NCBI RefSeq assembly: GCF_001540865.1 | Contig: NC_033628.1 | Coordinates: forward strand, 8,153,971-8,217,970 | Direction: 5' to 3' | DNA length: 64,000 bases | From: Ananas comosus | Taxonomy: Eukaryota > Streptophyta > Magnoliopsida > Poales > Bromeliaceae | In this document: piece after piece, positions 20,986-33,770 of the stretch | How the letters are laid out: each line of letters opens with the position of its first letter | How positions within the stretch are numbered: position 1 is the stretch's first letter | Program-made: the position numbers and the translations under genes | Notes under the pieces: generated by a model | What the model saw: only the letters and a program-made list of their open reading frames with translations | What the model was told of the DNA's origin: nothing | Databases searched by the model: none

Positions 20986-22725
20986 CTGAAAAAGACATCA
21001 AACAGAGGGCGTGAGGACTATTAAATAATAGTTCCCAGTAGGCAATTACTGACTTCAGATAAGAACACCACTAGGCCCAAAACTAGGCAATTAAGTAGAA
21101 GCGAGTAATAAACGAAATGAACAGCAGGTAAATAACTTGAATGCTTGTTACAACATGATGTTTCTACTTAGCATGATTTTGCACATGTAAGAAAGCTATG
21201 CTAACATAAATACGCATATATATGCAACCAACATAATGTCCACAATGGAAATAGTAAGATGTCATTGTTTACTATTCTAGTTCAAGTCCACTTGGCATAT
21301 CAACTACATATAGTTCCAATCTTGTAAGACCCGCCAGAAGGCTGTCTGGCCTGAAGACCCACCTGTGGACTGTCTGGCCTGTGCCGTACCAAATGGCCCC
21401 ATGGTAGTAAACATCCCTACTTTAGGAATGAGCCTTGCCCACGGCAATCCACTTCGGCACCCAATCCAGCACGGCGAGTATGTATCGGGATGGCTATCTC
21501 CGGAGTGCCGGCTTGTAGGGAGCGACCCTCACAAGCATGTGCGAATGAGCACAAGGGCAAGTAAGCATATAAATCTGTCTCAAGTCTCAAGTCTCAAGTC
21601 CTCATGTCTAAAACATGGAATATAACATGTGTCTCAATGGCCTATCACTATGTTATCATATCTAAAACATGGAATATAGTGGATGTCACAATGGCTTATC
21701 GCTATGTCTCTATGTTATAGTTTCACAGTTTACTTAGTCGGTGCCCCTTTATGGCACTTTTGTTCACCAAGTCCAAGCATGAGTTTAGTATTCAAGAATA
21801 CATAATTCGAGTCATTTTCATCATACGAGACATGTTTTAAATACCCAAGAAGAATGCTACTCACATGCATGATTAATCCACATAAAGCTCTACTACATAG
21901 AGATAAATTTTTATAATACATAACACATGCATTTTAAACATTCTAAAATTCACATAAATTCTATCTAGCATGGATATGCATGCAATGCGATGAAACGAAA
22001 ATATTTAACCACTTAGGAGAAGTTTTCTCCTATTCCAATGAAGCCAAACCCACCGAAACTATTCGAAACCCTTCGTTTGCTTCGACGAAGGTGTCCACTA
22101 CTCTCCTAGTACCCTAAAGGTTACAAAAGAAGGGATACACGAACGTTAAGAACAACACTAAGCTCAACATTAAGCAATTCGAGCAAAGATGGAGAAAACT
22201 CACCGAATGCGAAGGAAACTCTCTCGATCTCCAAAAGGGAGTTAGAGTCCTTCCAAAGCAACCTAAACAAAGGTTCTAAACCCATCAATTTGACTCTAAA
22301 ACCCTCCAATCGAAAATCCCCAATTCTAACCCTAAATCTCATTTTTAGGGTTTCATATGGTAAAAACTACCAAAACTAGAATTTAGAGGAAAGAAACTTG
22401 CTACCAACCTCTTAGAAGCTTCAAACCAAGCCTAGAGTCCTCTAGGGTTGAGTACAATCCCTCCCACAAGTTCCAAACACCAAGCCAAGGCTTCTCCAAT
22501 TGTGGAAATGGCACTAAGAAAGAGAAGAAAGCAAAAAAGAAGAGTTTAATCTTCAAAAATCCCAATAAATCAAAAGAAGATGGAAGGAATGAAGTGGAGG
22601 GTCCCCTTACCTTCTCTCTTGCTGTTCCAAGCTCAGGGGGAGGTCCAAGGGGCGTGGGGTTACATATAGATAGGCCACAATGCAAAAACACCCCTGCAGT
22701 TCTAACAGTTCAGAAACTGCCAAAG

Positions 22726-22880
22726 TGTACCGGTACACGGGCAAGTGTACCGGTACAAATCCCACGAAAATACAAACCCGAGCCTCGGGTTTGCGATTCA
22801 CCACAAGTGTACCGGTACAACCATCAAAGTGTACCGGTACAAATCCTGTACCGGTACAACCAGTGACCTGTCACCGGTAA
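22726..22880. repeat. Palindrome array TGTACCGGTACA in A3
   Basis: Five exact TGTACCGGTACA palindromes (22726, 22746, 22808, 22830, 22847) and a degenerate CACCGGTAAC near 22872. Between them is the larger palindromic phrase AACCCGAGCCTCGGGTTTG. On the minus strand the array lies upstream of the presumed transcription start. Confidence 0.85.
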
Positions 22881-23078
22881 CACAGTGTGCAGAATGCAAT
22901 CTGAGGGCAGCCCAAGTTCTTCACTTTGGAGACTTTGGCTATAGGTCTAAAGCCTCAATTCTCGGGATATGAACCATAGATCGGAACAAGGTCAATGACC
23001 CTCCAGAATATCTGAAAAAGTTCAGAACTCTACTCCAACACTCGAACCTTGCAATTTGCAAAGGTCCAGTGTGTCACC

Positions 23079-25940
23079 GATGCCACCCCAACCTTCCCCG
23101 AGCCGCCACCGCGTCGCGCGGTTCTGCCCTAGCCGCGGCCCTACCTTGGGCCTCATCGTCGTAGCCGCGTCGCCGCTGCCTCCCGTCACTGCTAGGGCCA
23201 TTGGGCACCTCCTTTGGGTGCGGTGACCTTCCCCTAGCCGAAGCTTACCACCGCGTGCTATCGGCTGTCGCCGCCACCATATCCTAGCTCTGTTTAAGCC
23301 AGGTCTGGGAGTGGCATGGGCTAGTCTTCGCGTTCCGGCCAGCGGAGACTTCAACAAGCATCAGAAGTGTGAGCACTGCACTCCTGGGGTCCTGTGGAAT
23401 GTCGTGCTCACCTTTGCAGCGATCAACAAGGTTTTCGGTGTGTGCGATGAATTCGGTTGCTTCTGGGATCAAGCCATTGTTGGTTTCTCTTACTGTTTCG
23501 AAGCCTTTCAGCCATCGTTTGTGCCCCAGACAGCGAGCACGAGCATCCTTACGTCGAGTCAAATCAAATCGACTGGTTGGTAGGATCCGTTGCGACACGG
23601 ATCGCGGTAACGAGCCTAAACCTCTCTTTATGTTGTTAATTGAAGCATATACTTAGCCTTGAGTGTTTTGTTGGTGCATTTTATGCAATAGGGAGTTCGT
23701 GCACTGTCCCGGATAGCGTGAAGTCGCTCTTAACAACCTCTTAACTGATCGTCAAAGGTCTGAGAGCCGTTAAGGAGTTAAAAGTGTTGGCTTAAATAGG
23801 CCAGCATCCTGCCTTGTGGCGGGAGGCCATGTTGGGCCGAGTCATGTTCGAAATGGCGTGAGGCTCAGGTTGGCCAAGTCATGTTCGAAGTGCCGTAAGG
23901 CTGATTGGACCGAGTCACAATTAAGACCCGTGAGCGCTGTATTTGTACGCTTTAAGTGAATTGGTTGTGTATTTCTAACAGCTCGAGCTTTTGGGATTAA
24001 TGGTTAGCGCCAATGATCCGACAAAAAGCTTAGCCCACGGTGTCGTTCGATGAAAATTCGCCGATCGGACGCAGGTTAATTAGTAGGTTTTGGTGCTTTA
24101 GCATCGTGGATGCCCTAAACAGCGTGAGATCGGCTTTAGAGCGTACTTATAGGTTGTATGAAGCCTGGGAATACCTTACTTCGAACCTTGAAGCTATCGG
24201 CATGCGAAAAGCCATCATATACGTCTTTTAGTATACTTTTGGCCCGATTTTCGCATTATGAGTGTCACTGCTGGTTACAGTGGTAGATGAGCATTGTTTG
24301 CTGGTTGGAGACTTGATAATATGAAGCTCGGACTAGCAAGTAACCACATAGTGGGTTCCGAAGCCAAAATGGCACTTTTCGGGAACTCAGTATGGCTAGT
24401 TTTGGAGTTTTTGCCTTTGAATCACATTACTTATTGTGCGGCTGTCCCGATACTCAAAAGTGAGTGTTTTGGAATAGCATGGGATGGTTGGGAGCTATTC
24501 GTTGTGCTTCGGGTTACTCTGGGGCCGAATCGGACCCCAAAACGCGAGTAAACAGGCGATTCGGGTGTAGAATCGCGAATTGTGTGATGCAGCTATTTGC
24601 TAGAGTGTTTGAGCCTCATTTTTGGGTCACCCTCGCTGTATCGTATGTTTGGAGATAGTAGGAGGGTTGATTGTTGGTTCCGGAGCCGAATTGGCATTTT
24701 TCGGAATCTGACACAGTTCAGTTAATGTTTAAAAACGTGTTTGCATTGTTTTTGTGTGTCACTGCTCGAACACCCAAATAGGTGTGTCTCGGGGAAGCGG
24801 ACAATGTTTAGTGAGTTTTGTTACACTTCGGGACACTTTATGGTTTTAGATAGAGTTCCGGTATGTTGTCGGGCATTCCCGGCGGGTTCGAAATTTGGTA
24901 AAAGCATTGAATGCTTTGCTGGTTTTCGGGATGTGTGATATGTAGTTCTGAGCTTCTGAGAGTTAGGCCCTTGTTGTTAGGCGGATTGTGACTCTGTGGG
25001 AACTTTTATAGGTCCAGGTAGCTTATCGGAGCATTGTGGAGCTCAGTACTCCACTAGATTACAGGTGGGTACTTCGATCCGAAGTCGGTTCAGCGGTATA
25101 CACTTGGTGACTTCTTTCCTTTCTTCTCTGTTATAATTGCCTACTTTATCATGCACGTTTATTGGATACCTTGCACGGAATGGAGTGTTCATCGATCTAC
25201 TCCACAATTACCATGTCTTATAATATCATGATTATATGTTGAGTATCTTGCACTTTCTCAGTTCTCGTTAGTCTACTCTATGATTGTTCCATCATGTAGA
25301 GCCATGATTGATCAGTGGGTTGAGTAGAACTCCATTTGATTATGGTTGCATGACTTGGTATCTACTGACATTTCGTACTTGGTGATACAATTATATAGAC
25401 CTGATAGGTCAGTGTTATGGTGACGTTCCATTGGGAACATTAGACCTGATTTGGTCGGGTATGGTTGTGATTGTTCTTCCAACTTTTCGCCATCATTGGC
25501 CATTAAGAATAGAGCATCGATCATCATAGCTCATATACATTTCACGTACACCAACGGTCTGCTCCACCGCAAGAAGGTGTTCTTGTCCAGAAAAGTGGTC
25601 GTACATCCGACCCGTGAGCTCAACGGTCCTTTGCTAGGTTATATGCCAGGGAGACCCCAACGGTCCTTTGATCGGGTCACATCCTTAATAGAGTAGGAGT
25701 GGCATGGTCTGAGATCTTTAGACTAATATGGCAGTTGATTGGGTATATTTTAAATATCTGTTCCGATTGATGCATAGTTGTCTTGTTGTTTCGTATTATG
25801 ATAGCGATTACTCATATTGTCATTTACAGTTGTTTCATTATAGTTATTACTGCTATTGTACTCATATTGTCATTTACAGTTGTTTCATTATAGTTAGTAC
25901 TCATATTGTCTTGTTGTACTTACCCCTTGGCATATTCTCA
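23079..25940 (+). mobile_element. LTR H3, continuation, 3' end lost
   Basis: Follows H from the GC-rich block on: the hairpin GTGAGCAC...GTGCTCAC near 23370-23408, ACAGGTGGGTACTTCGATCC (about 25060) and CCACCGCAAGAAGGTGTTCTTGTCC-like text (about 25563). A duplicated stretch at about 25808-25900 repeats TTGTCATTTACAGTTG. The last ~600 bp of the H-type LTR, including GGCGTGACA, is not recognisable. Confidence 0.6.
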
Positions 25941-26462
25941 TTGTAACACCTCATATTTTATCCTTCTACTATTCATTTGCCCCTTGGCACTTATGTATAT
26001 ATCACTTGTCCCATGACAATATTAATTACATGAACTGTTACGCCCCGAGTCCGATCCTATTTGGTCGGTTCGGGCACGTCGGACAGACGCCGAACGGACA
26101 GCACCTCCCCTATCCACCCAAGGCTCAACACATGTACAAATCAAGTAGATATTTTGCACAAGCGGAAACATACATAATTGGCTTGCACGAGAGTAAGCAA
26201 TAGCAAAGTGAAAGTACTAACTAAATATGTATACAAGTAATATGATTAATTTTTTAACCACATACATGCATTCAACATTTGAATTCTATTACATTCTTTT
26301 GCATCATTTCTTCTCTTTATACATCATATGCTTACCAAAATAAACCTTTACATTTAACATCATTTAAACATCTTTAATACATCTATATCATCAAAATACA
26401 AAAGATGATGTAAAGGGTATGCAACTAAACCAAAATATGAAACGAACTAGAGTGGTCTCTGT

Positions 26463-26515
26463 CTATGGCGCGATACCTTTACTGCGATCGTCGGTCGGCT
26501 CACTCGGTCCCGGCT
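26463..26515 (-). other. RGKG(V/I)A micro-frame in C
   Basis: Minus strand after TTTTCCACAG: EPGPSEPTDDRSKGIAP then TAG. The first Gly of RGKG is Ser. Confidence 0.45.
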
Positions 26516-28183
26516 CTGTGGAAAAAGGGGGGTGAGAACTACAACAAAGTTCCCTGTGGTTTCGGCCGCCGACCTCACCGACTTTCCCACTAGGTCTAAA
26601 TCAGGCATAATAGAAAAATAGATAGATAGTAACCAACTAACAAATGCAACTAATATGCCTGAACAATATAATCAATGATTATGCTCAATAGAATGCTCAT
26701 GATGAATGCAAGGATTACTTTCTAATTTTCGGTACTTTTGGCTAACCCGTATGGTATTCCAATTCTCAGTACTTTTGGCTAACCCATAGGTTTCGCCTCA
26801 ACCAACCACTCACCAACCCAAATCCCGAGTATCGGGGAGATACTCGCTACAACCCGACGGGACCGTCCTCTGGGGAGATACTCGCTACAACCCAGTGATG
26901 ACTATTCCGGAGCTCATAGCTCGTGAGGGAGCTACCACTCACCGAGCCAAGACTTATAGGTGAGTATGATCAATCCTTAACTTTAAGGATACCAAGTTCA
27001 ATCCAATCCTTCACTATGAGGATGTTATGCTCATATGACCCTTAACTTTAAGGTTGTTATGTCATAATATCAACTATCTCATTTTACTTGCATTCTTTAA
27101 CTTTCATTAGTGTCACTTACACTACTTGTTCTTTATACTCACTCACATACATTCATTAATGCCACACATACTAAGTGTTCAACTCTAGCATTCAAAACTT
27201 ATTGATGCCACTCTATGTGTTTACTAATGCCACACAATCCATATGTCATAATGTCATTTTGTTCTTTACCTCATCTAGATCTTTGTCACCATTCATGCAT
27301 ATATAGGGTTTTACATGTTCCCATTGGCTCACAATATCTCAAATGCATCTCATACTCAAAATATGCAATCACATATGCTACAATCACCCTACTATGCATG
27401 AAATTGATATACATACATATGCTCAAAAATGACACTTTAGACATAAAAGAAAATTCAATGATTTCGGAAGGCACTGCCCACCTTGTATGGTTTCAAGGGT
27501 GCTACGGTTCAAATCTCAAAATTTTTGGGCTCCTATTCTCTCGCCTGCGGCAAAACAAAGCTGAATTACACTTTTTGCTCATAACTTTGCGTAAACTCGT
27601 CGGATCGGCGAAGCGAGTCCATAAACGAGTTAGAAATATCCCCAATTAAATTTTTACAATGTCAATTTGCCTTTAAACCAACCTAGGGCAAAAGCCCCAA
27701 TTTTGGTGCCCTAATAATATCATATAGCAACATATGCTAGATTGATCTTGGAGCTAACCAAAAACAAGCTTAGAACCATCTAAGAATCTCTCTAAAACTA
27801 TTTCTAGGTCAATTGAACCATTCCTAGGGCATCTAGCACCAACCCTAGAAATCCACCATAAGAGAACATGAAGAAACCTTGGATCTCCATGGATTTATGC
27901 CTCTACTAGGTTTCTACACTTGTAAGAAGATCAAAACAAAAAATCTAGGACATAAAACCAAGCCCTAACCTAGTTCTTACAAGAAAACTCACCTTAGCCC
28001 AAAAGCTCTCCAAGGTCTTCCTTGTAGGTGAGCTCTCAAGCCTCCAAAAGTCCAAATCTCCTCCAAAATCCCCAAGTTCTCCTCCAAATCCACCTTGGGA
28101 GAGAGCTTCTAGAGAGAGAAAGGGAGAGAAATGAGTGACAGGAGTGTTCTCAGCTGCTGTGAACAAGAGAGGGATGTTGGGGT

Positions 28184-28193
28184 CTTTTATAAG
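28184..28193 (-). promoter_or_regulatory. TATA-like box of LTR C
   Basis: CTTATAAAAG on the minus strand, downstream of the palindrome array and upstream of the leader, as expected for a promoter in a long LTR. Confidence 0.5.
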
Positions 28194-28678
28194 CTGCTAC
28201 ATTTGCAAAAAGGCCCTCCCCAACTTCATATTTGCAGCAGACATTAACCTGCTGCGAAGTGCACTGCGTACCGGTACAAGGTGTTTTGTCACCGGTTACA
28301 CGATTACGCAGAGGCTAACCTGAGAGCTGCCTTCTCGGGTAAAAAGACTTGTACCAGTACAAGCCGATTTTGTTACCGGTTCAACTGCCAATTTTTTTCG
28401 AACTCGAGAGCTGCTGTTCTCGGTCTGATGCTTGGTACCGGTACAAGCTCAATGCATTACCGGTGACAAAAACTCCAGACTTGAGTTTTGCACCGTTTCG
28501 ACTCCCATTCGTACCGAGCAATGCTAAAACCTTTCTAATTCTTTTGGAACTCACTTTTAACCCTTCCAACATTGTTGGAATGTTAAATTGACTTTGTCCA
28601 ACTATTTCTCTCGCACACTTTGGTCAATTTGACTAAAGTTCAATATTCTCTACCGAGATTTTGGTATATTACATGAAC

Positions 28679-29241
28679 CTACATTCAGTATCTTAAATGT
28701 ACTAATCAAAAAATATTTTCCTACATATTATTTGTATCGTGTATGTCTTAAGAATAGCATATGTTTCAAGGAAATAAAACACGCAAAATACTGATATATG
28801 GTTCTTAATGTCAACAGTGCACTATTCACTATATTAGCCTAACATACCCCAGCCAACCTATTAATCTCACTATCATGTTTCTTATAACAAATATCAACTT
28901 TAGCACATCAACGAATCAAACGTAATACGGAAGTGTTGACATAATAGTTAATCCGTTGTTTTTTGCTAAAAGTACCCACCTAATCAACGCTCCAAAAAAA
29001 GGACGAAGATATCAGATCCTCACTTTCCTCACAGCACAACACCAAGCCACAAACCTCAATCCTTATCAAAAACCATAACTCTCAACCCTCAAATACGATT
29101 AACCATATATCCATTTAAACATCACTTTTCAATCTATAAACTTAGCATTTCTCACCTTATTATTCGTATAGAGTGAGTAGAGCACCAACAGAAAAATTTC
29201 GATAGCTTCCCTCCTCAATTCTTGGCTCCAACTTTTGCTAC
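28679..29241. other. Unassigned interval
   Basis: AT-rich DNA without a coding frame. It was contiguous with the sequence left of 26031 before C inserted. Confidence 0.45.
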
Positions 29242-30518
29242 CACTACAACAAATTCATGATTTAGTGACATTTACTCCACAGCATTTATTTAAATTATGC
29301 TAATTAATATATTCAATAGCATTACTTGATAATTACCGCTAGATTTAATAATTTAGCAGTAATTTGCTATTATTATTGCAAAATAGGATAAATTACCAGC
29401 GTAAATTAGTGAATACTACTAAAGTTTCCAGTATTTTATAAAAAAATGATACTAAATGTAACGAAGTAGCAACACTTATTGCTAAATGCCGCGACATTTA
29501 CACCGCAATATTTATTTAAATCATTCTAATTAATATATTTAATAGTATTACTTGATAATTGCCACTTGATTTAATAATTTAGCAACAATATACTATTAAT
29601 ATTGTAAAATAGGATAAATTAACAGCGTAAATTAGTGAACGCCGCTAAATGTAATAACGTAGTAGCACTTATTGCTAAATATCGTCACTACTCAATATAT
29701 AATTATTAATATATCCCATTTTTACTTAGAATTAAAAATTTGAAATTAAAGTTTAAAAATTTGAAACTTATAATTTTAAAAATTAAACTTATATTTTAAA
29801 ATTTAAATTCTAAAATTTAAATTTTTAATTTTTAAATTTTTAAATTTTTAAATTTATTGTAAATTTTAAATTTTAATTTTAAAACTGCAAATTTTGAAAT
29901 TTAAAATTTGATATTTGAAAATTAAAAATTTAAATTTAGTATCTAAATTTAGAATTTAAAATTTAAAATTTAAAAATTTAAAAATTGAAGACTTAACATT
30001 TAAAAGATTCAAATATATGTAAGTGATACTCCCTAGCGCAAGTGGCATAAGGCCTTGATGGTTGGTACTAGAGGTCTCAAATTCGAATCCTAGTTGATTC
30101 AAATTTTCAGCAAAGTTTTTTTTTAAAAAAACAAATAAACGAAGCAGGTAGCATGCTATCTTCTCTAAACAAAAAATTCAAATATAAATATAAATTTGAA
30201 TTTAAATTTAAAAATTGAATTTAAAATAATAAAATTTTAAAATTTGAGTCCCTAAAATCATTTATTTGTATTAGTGGCATTATATTTATGTGCCACTAAT
30301 AAATAATTTAAAATTAACATTTAATTCCATTTAGCAGCATATTCCTAATTACACTAATTGATTTACATTGGCGCATTCATTATAAATGATACTAATACTT
30401 TTAGCAACATTTGTATAGACAGCATTTAGTGTCATATGTTGCTAAAACTTTTAGTGGCATTCGTTGATCTTTTAGCAGGGTAAAATAAATACCACTAAGG
30501 ACTAATTTTCTAGTAGTG
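29242..30518. mobile_element. Non-autonomous CACTA (En/Spm-type) element
   Basis: The left end CACTACAACAAATT and the right end AATTTTCTAGTAGTG form the CACTA-type terminal inverted repeats. Subterminal DNA is full of short words like TTTAGCAAC, GCTAAATG and AGTGGCAT in both orientations, the usual transposase-binding pattern. Two tandem units of about 220 bp (about 29262-29475 and 29500-29690) share CTAATTAATATATT, TTGATTTAATAATTTAGCA-like text and GGATAAATTA. The centre (29700-30260) is AAATTTAAA-rich. No transposase. The 3-bp target duplication is not evident. Confidence 0.75.
30018..30175 (+). mobile_element. tRNA-derived SINE nested in the CACTA element
   Basis: Flanked by an 11-bp target duplication ATTCAAATATA (30007-30017 and 30176-30186). 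It has a pol III A box, TAGCGCAAGTGG (30034-30045), and a B box, AATTCGAATCC (about 30080-30090), at tRNA-like spacing, then a tRNA-unrelated body with AGCAGGTAGCATGCTATC. It does not fold as an intact tRNA. Confidence 0.85.
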
Positions 30519-31096
30519 CGTATATATGCACCAAGACCACCAACAAAAAACCTAATCAACTTTTGGGCCTCCAAAATAAAGATCTGCAACCTTACTTGTG
30601 ATATGCTGGACCTTGGCAAATAGGTAAGGTTGCAACATTGATTGGTGATCGGAATCTCTATAGCATGTCTGAGTAATTTGGAGATGTTTTGGCGTGAAAT
30701 TGACATGAAAACGGACTTGAAATGTTGAAATCAATTCACTATGTATTTTGGAGCATTTTCGGACACCCGAAGTATTCCGACGCCAAAAAAAGTGAAATCG
30801 GGTTATTGTATGTTGTGGATACCCGGGTGCCTCAAGGGTGCGTCTGGATGATTCAGGCTGGTGATTCAGGTGCCCGAAAGTTAATATAGCAACGCTCGAA
30901 AGTGAGTTGGCATGCATGGATGTGACAGTTGTAGAGGCAGTGAACAGGTGACTCAACAGCTGAGTCATCAGGATCTCGGATGCACGAAAGAGGATTCGGG
31001 CACACGAAACCCTGCGTTTTAGCTGAGAAAGCTTTAAATTTTGTGCTGTGGTGGATTTCTCTCTTTCTTTTTCATTTTCCTATTTTTTCACAGTGC

Positions 31097-31141
<45 letters not shown>

Positions 31142-31490
31142 TTTATCTTATTAGAGGAGTTGATCTTGTGTGAGTTTTTATTGTGATTTAATCTCTTTCC
31201 TTTCTTTTTGGGATAGCATTTCCGGGTGGATTCCGTGTCGCCGAAATCAGCGAACTAACTCTGATGTCTCTACTGCATTATTTAACCTATGAGATGACCC
31301 GTTGACATAGTTAAGATGATAGTAGTATTTTGACATCTACCTATAGAGTATGTTAAAACATGCATATTTTTATTAATGGATAATTGGATATAATGAGCAG
31401 GTTTTCATGTAAAAAAAATAATCTTGTAAGTTTGACCTAAATTACACCCCCAACCTCTAAACGTTCCAGCATTTTTTTTTAGTCCACGAC
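30519..31490. other. Interval with LTR-like palindromic phrases
   Basis: Contains CGGACACCCGAAG, GATACCCGGGTGCC, CAGGTGCCCGAAAG and GGGCACACGAAAC (about 30760-31010), resembling the GGGCGCCCGAAA repeats in LTR J, and a (GA)n tract at 31096-31142. This may be the U3 part of a truncated LTR of the same superfamily, but I see no ends. Confidence 0.35.
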
Positions 31491-31824
31491 TGTAAGGTAC
31501 CGAGTTTTGAAGCACTACACTAAACTTGGGCCAATTGGACAATATACAATTGAGAAGTAATTTAAACATGCTCAAAAATGAGATTTGAGAGTTTTGGAAT
31601 GATTAGAAGTGTGTTAGAGGCTCAAGGAGCAAAAACGAGAATTTTTGGAAATTGCATTTTTCAGCTTTGGACTTTCGAATTCTGGACCCTGAACCCAAGG
31701 TCCGGACCTTAACTGCACTACGTGAAAAACAGGCTACGGGTTTCGGATCCTAGAGCCAAGGCCCGGACCCTTTGCCCAAAAATTGTCTAGTGTAAGGGTT
31801 ATTCTGCAATTGTTGTGGCTCTCC

Positions 31825-31832
31825 TTTATAAG
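31825..31832 (+). promoter_or_regulatory. TATA-like box of LTR E
   Basis: TTTATAAG, followed about 30 nt later by a (CT)n-rich leader without ATG and then the AAGGTGAG donor-like site. Confidence 0.5.
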
Positions 31833-31965
31833 GGAAGCCACCTAACTCTCTCTCTCTCTCTCGTTCCTCCTTCTCGCACAAAAAAGAAGAAGGGGAAAAC
31901 CCTCCTCTTTCTCTTATCTTCCTTCCTCTCTAGATCCATCTCCAAGGTGAGGTTTTTGAAGGAGA

Positions 31966-32565
31966 TGTGACACCCCAATAATTCCACATCGAATGGGAAT
32001 GGGGTTGTCATTGGATTTATAAGATGACTCCACTCTAGTAATAATAACTGGGCTTAAGCATTTTGAGCGGGTGGGATGCCCCAATAGTCCCACATCGGAT
32101 GGAAATGGGGTTTTCATTGAGTTTACAAGAAGACTCCACCCTAATAATAATAACTGGGCTTAAGCATTTTGGGCCGATGGTTGGGCCCAACGAGTTATTG
32201 TTGCTAGCGGGTCGGGTAGTTACATTTGGTATCAGAGCCGGTTCACCAGCCGGAAGTGTGAGATGAGTCTTGGTTAAGCCAAGATCGGAATGACAGACTA
32301 AGCCAGGGTCGGAATGACAAAGGCTAGCGAGACAAGTCTCATATCACCTGGTGATCTTGGGCTGTGTGTGTTTAGGGCTGATGAGGACGTCAAGGACTAA
32401 ACGAGGGGAATCTGTGACACCTCAATAGTCCCACATCAAATGAAAATGGGGTTGTCATTGGGTTTATAAGAAGACTCCACCCTAGTAATAATAACTGGCC
32501 TTAAGCATTTTGGGCCGGTGGTTGGGCCGAATGAGTTATTGTTACTAGCGGGTCAGGTCGTTACA
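31966..32565 (+). mobile_element. TRIM element with three LTR segments
   Basis: Exact target duplication GGAGA (31961-31965, 32566-32570). The right LTR is 32413-32565 (153 bp, TGTGACACC...GTTACA). On the left are a truncated 106-bp LTR (31966-32071) and a complete 153-bp LTR (32072-32224) in tandem. The 188-bp internal region begins with the primer-binding site TGGTATCAGAGC (32227-32238) and ends with a purine stretch, ACGAGGGGAATC. No coding capacity. The LTR phrase AGTCCCACATCGGATGG is of a kind I associate with plant TRIMs. Confidence 0.92.
32227..32238 (+). other. TRIM primer-binding site
   Basis: TGGTATCAGAGC, exact match to the initiator methionine tRNA-complementary site, two bases after the LTR end. 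Confidence 0.9.
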
Positions 32566-33504
32566 GGAGATCGAGCTAGCGAAGCTTGGACGAGCGAAGA
32601 ATCGAGCTCTCAGGCACTTGGTGACTCGGAGCGCTTTCGACTCGAGGTTCGTTCTTGGGTTTAAAGGTTAGGGTTTTGTTAAATCTCTCGAAATTGAGAT
32701 TCTAGAGATCCCTACATGATTCTAAACTAGTTTAATCAAGATTTCTCCATAAATTTTGGGGTGTTTTTGGAGAAATGGGAATTTAGGGTTTCGTTTGGGA
32801 TTTTTAGGATTTTAAGGTTTTGAACCTAATTGATCCTCTAATTCTCTAATTGAAGGATAGAAGAGAGCCCCAGGCAACCTTAATTTAGAAATCGGCGAGC
32901 GTTTGGTGATCGATTTTGAGTAACGAGTCGAACCGGGCAATGTTGGCTGCGGGAGTTCAATTGCAACTGTCTACAAGCAATCGGAAGCATTGTGAGGTGG
33001 GTTGTGCTTCACCGAAGATTAGGTCACTTCCATGCCAAAAAGTATAGTATTATTATTGATGCATGTATATAATGGTAGGTTATATGTGGTAAATATGAAT
33101 TTATGAATCATGTGTTACTAGATGGAATAACCTACCATTGGACAAGAAAGTAGGCATGTGAAAACATATAGAATATATATATGTATGCCCTCTAATTCGA
33201 CAAGTGTGAAATCAAGGACTAGATGTTATAAAATTATAGATCCTAGGTGTGGACAACTATGATAAGTAAGAACATAATTGGGTATTGAACCTAGTGTCAT
33301 TAAACATAGGTTGGAAAAATGTAGTGGTAGGAAGACCACTTGGATTGGAATGTTATTGAACCTACTGCCATTGAACATAGGTTGAAAATGTAGTGGCAGG
33401 ATGGCCACTAAGACAAGGATGACTTGAACATAGAAAGGTTGACAATATAGGGTATGTGACGAACCCTTGAGACTTAGTGGATTCCGGAATCCTAGGACTT
33501 GTGA

Positions 33505-33770
33505 CCGTCGAAGTTCTTGGCCGTGAGTGCATGTGGCATGTTCCTCTCCCACCGCAAGAACTTCGACGGTTGTGACTATGGAAGATTCTTGGCCGCGGAT
33601 GCATGTGGCATATTCTTCTCCCACCGAAAGAATCTTCGTGCGGTGGAGTGTATGTGGCATGTTCCTCTCCCTATCGGAGATCCCGGCTGCGGGTGTATGC
33701 GGCATGTTTCTCTTCTACCGGGAGATCCCTGACCGCGGGTGTACGCAGCTTTTTCACTACCCGTTGGGCG
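33505..33770. repeat. Degenerate ~60-bp tandem array in LTR E
   Basis: About five units, each with GCATGTGGCATGTTCCTCTC or a variant, followed by CACCG and a GAAGATTC- or GAGATCCC-like word. The open frames on both strands (33226-33914) come from this repeat and are not genes. Confidence 0.75.

Larger units (their letters stand above)
20597..23078 (-). mobile_element. Long LTR, subfamily A (copy A3)
   Basis: Reverse-strand copy of the A LTR: plus-strand start TGTCACGCCTCGGGG at 20597, and the other end CCAGTGTGTCACC near 23078 (consensus CCAGTGTGTTACA). It contains the micro-frame (20936-20985), the hairpin, the CTCACAAGCATGTGCGAATG block and an array of TGTACCGGTACA palindromes (22726-22880). 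No clear target duplication. It is inserted in the GC-rich block of H3. Confidence 0.82.
26036..28673 (-). mobile_element. Solo LTR, subfamily C
   Basis: Exact 5-bp target duplication TGAAC at 26031-26035 and 28674-28678. On the minus strand it starts TGTAATATACCAAAATCTCG and ends GGGGCGTAACA. It carries the micro-frame (26463-26515), a donor-like AAGGTGAGTTTTC (about 27990), a TATA-like AGCTTATAAAAG (28184-28196) and ACCGGT-core palindromes (about 28270-28465). No internal domain, so it is solo. Confidence 0.9.

Noticed and set aside
30034..30090. Candidate tRNA gene
   Set aside because: A and B boxes are present, but the sequence does not form an intact cloverleaf and it is bounded as a SINE by an 11-bp target duplication.
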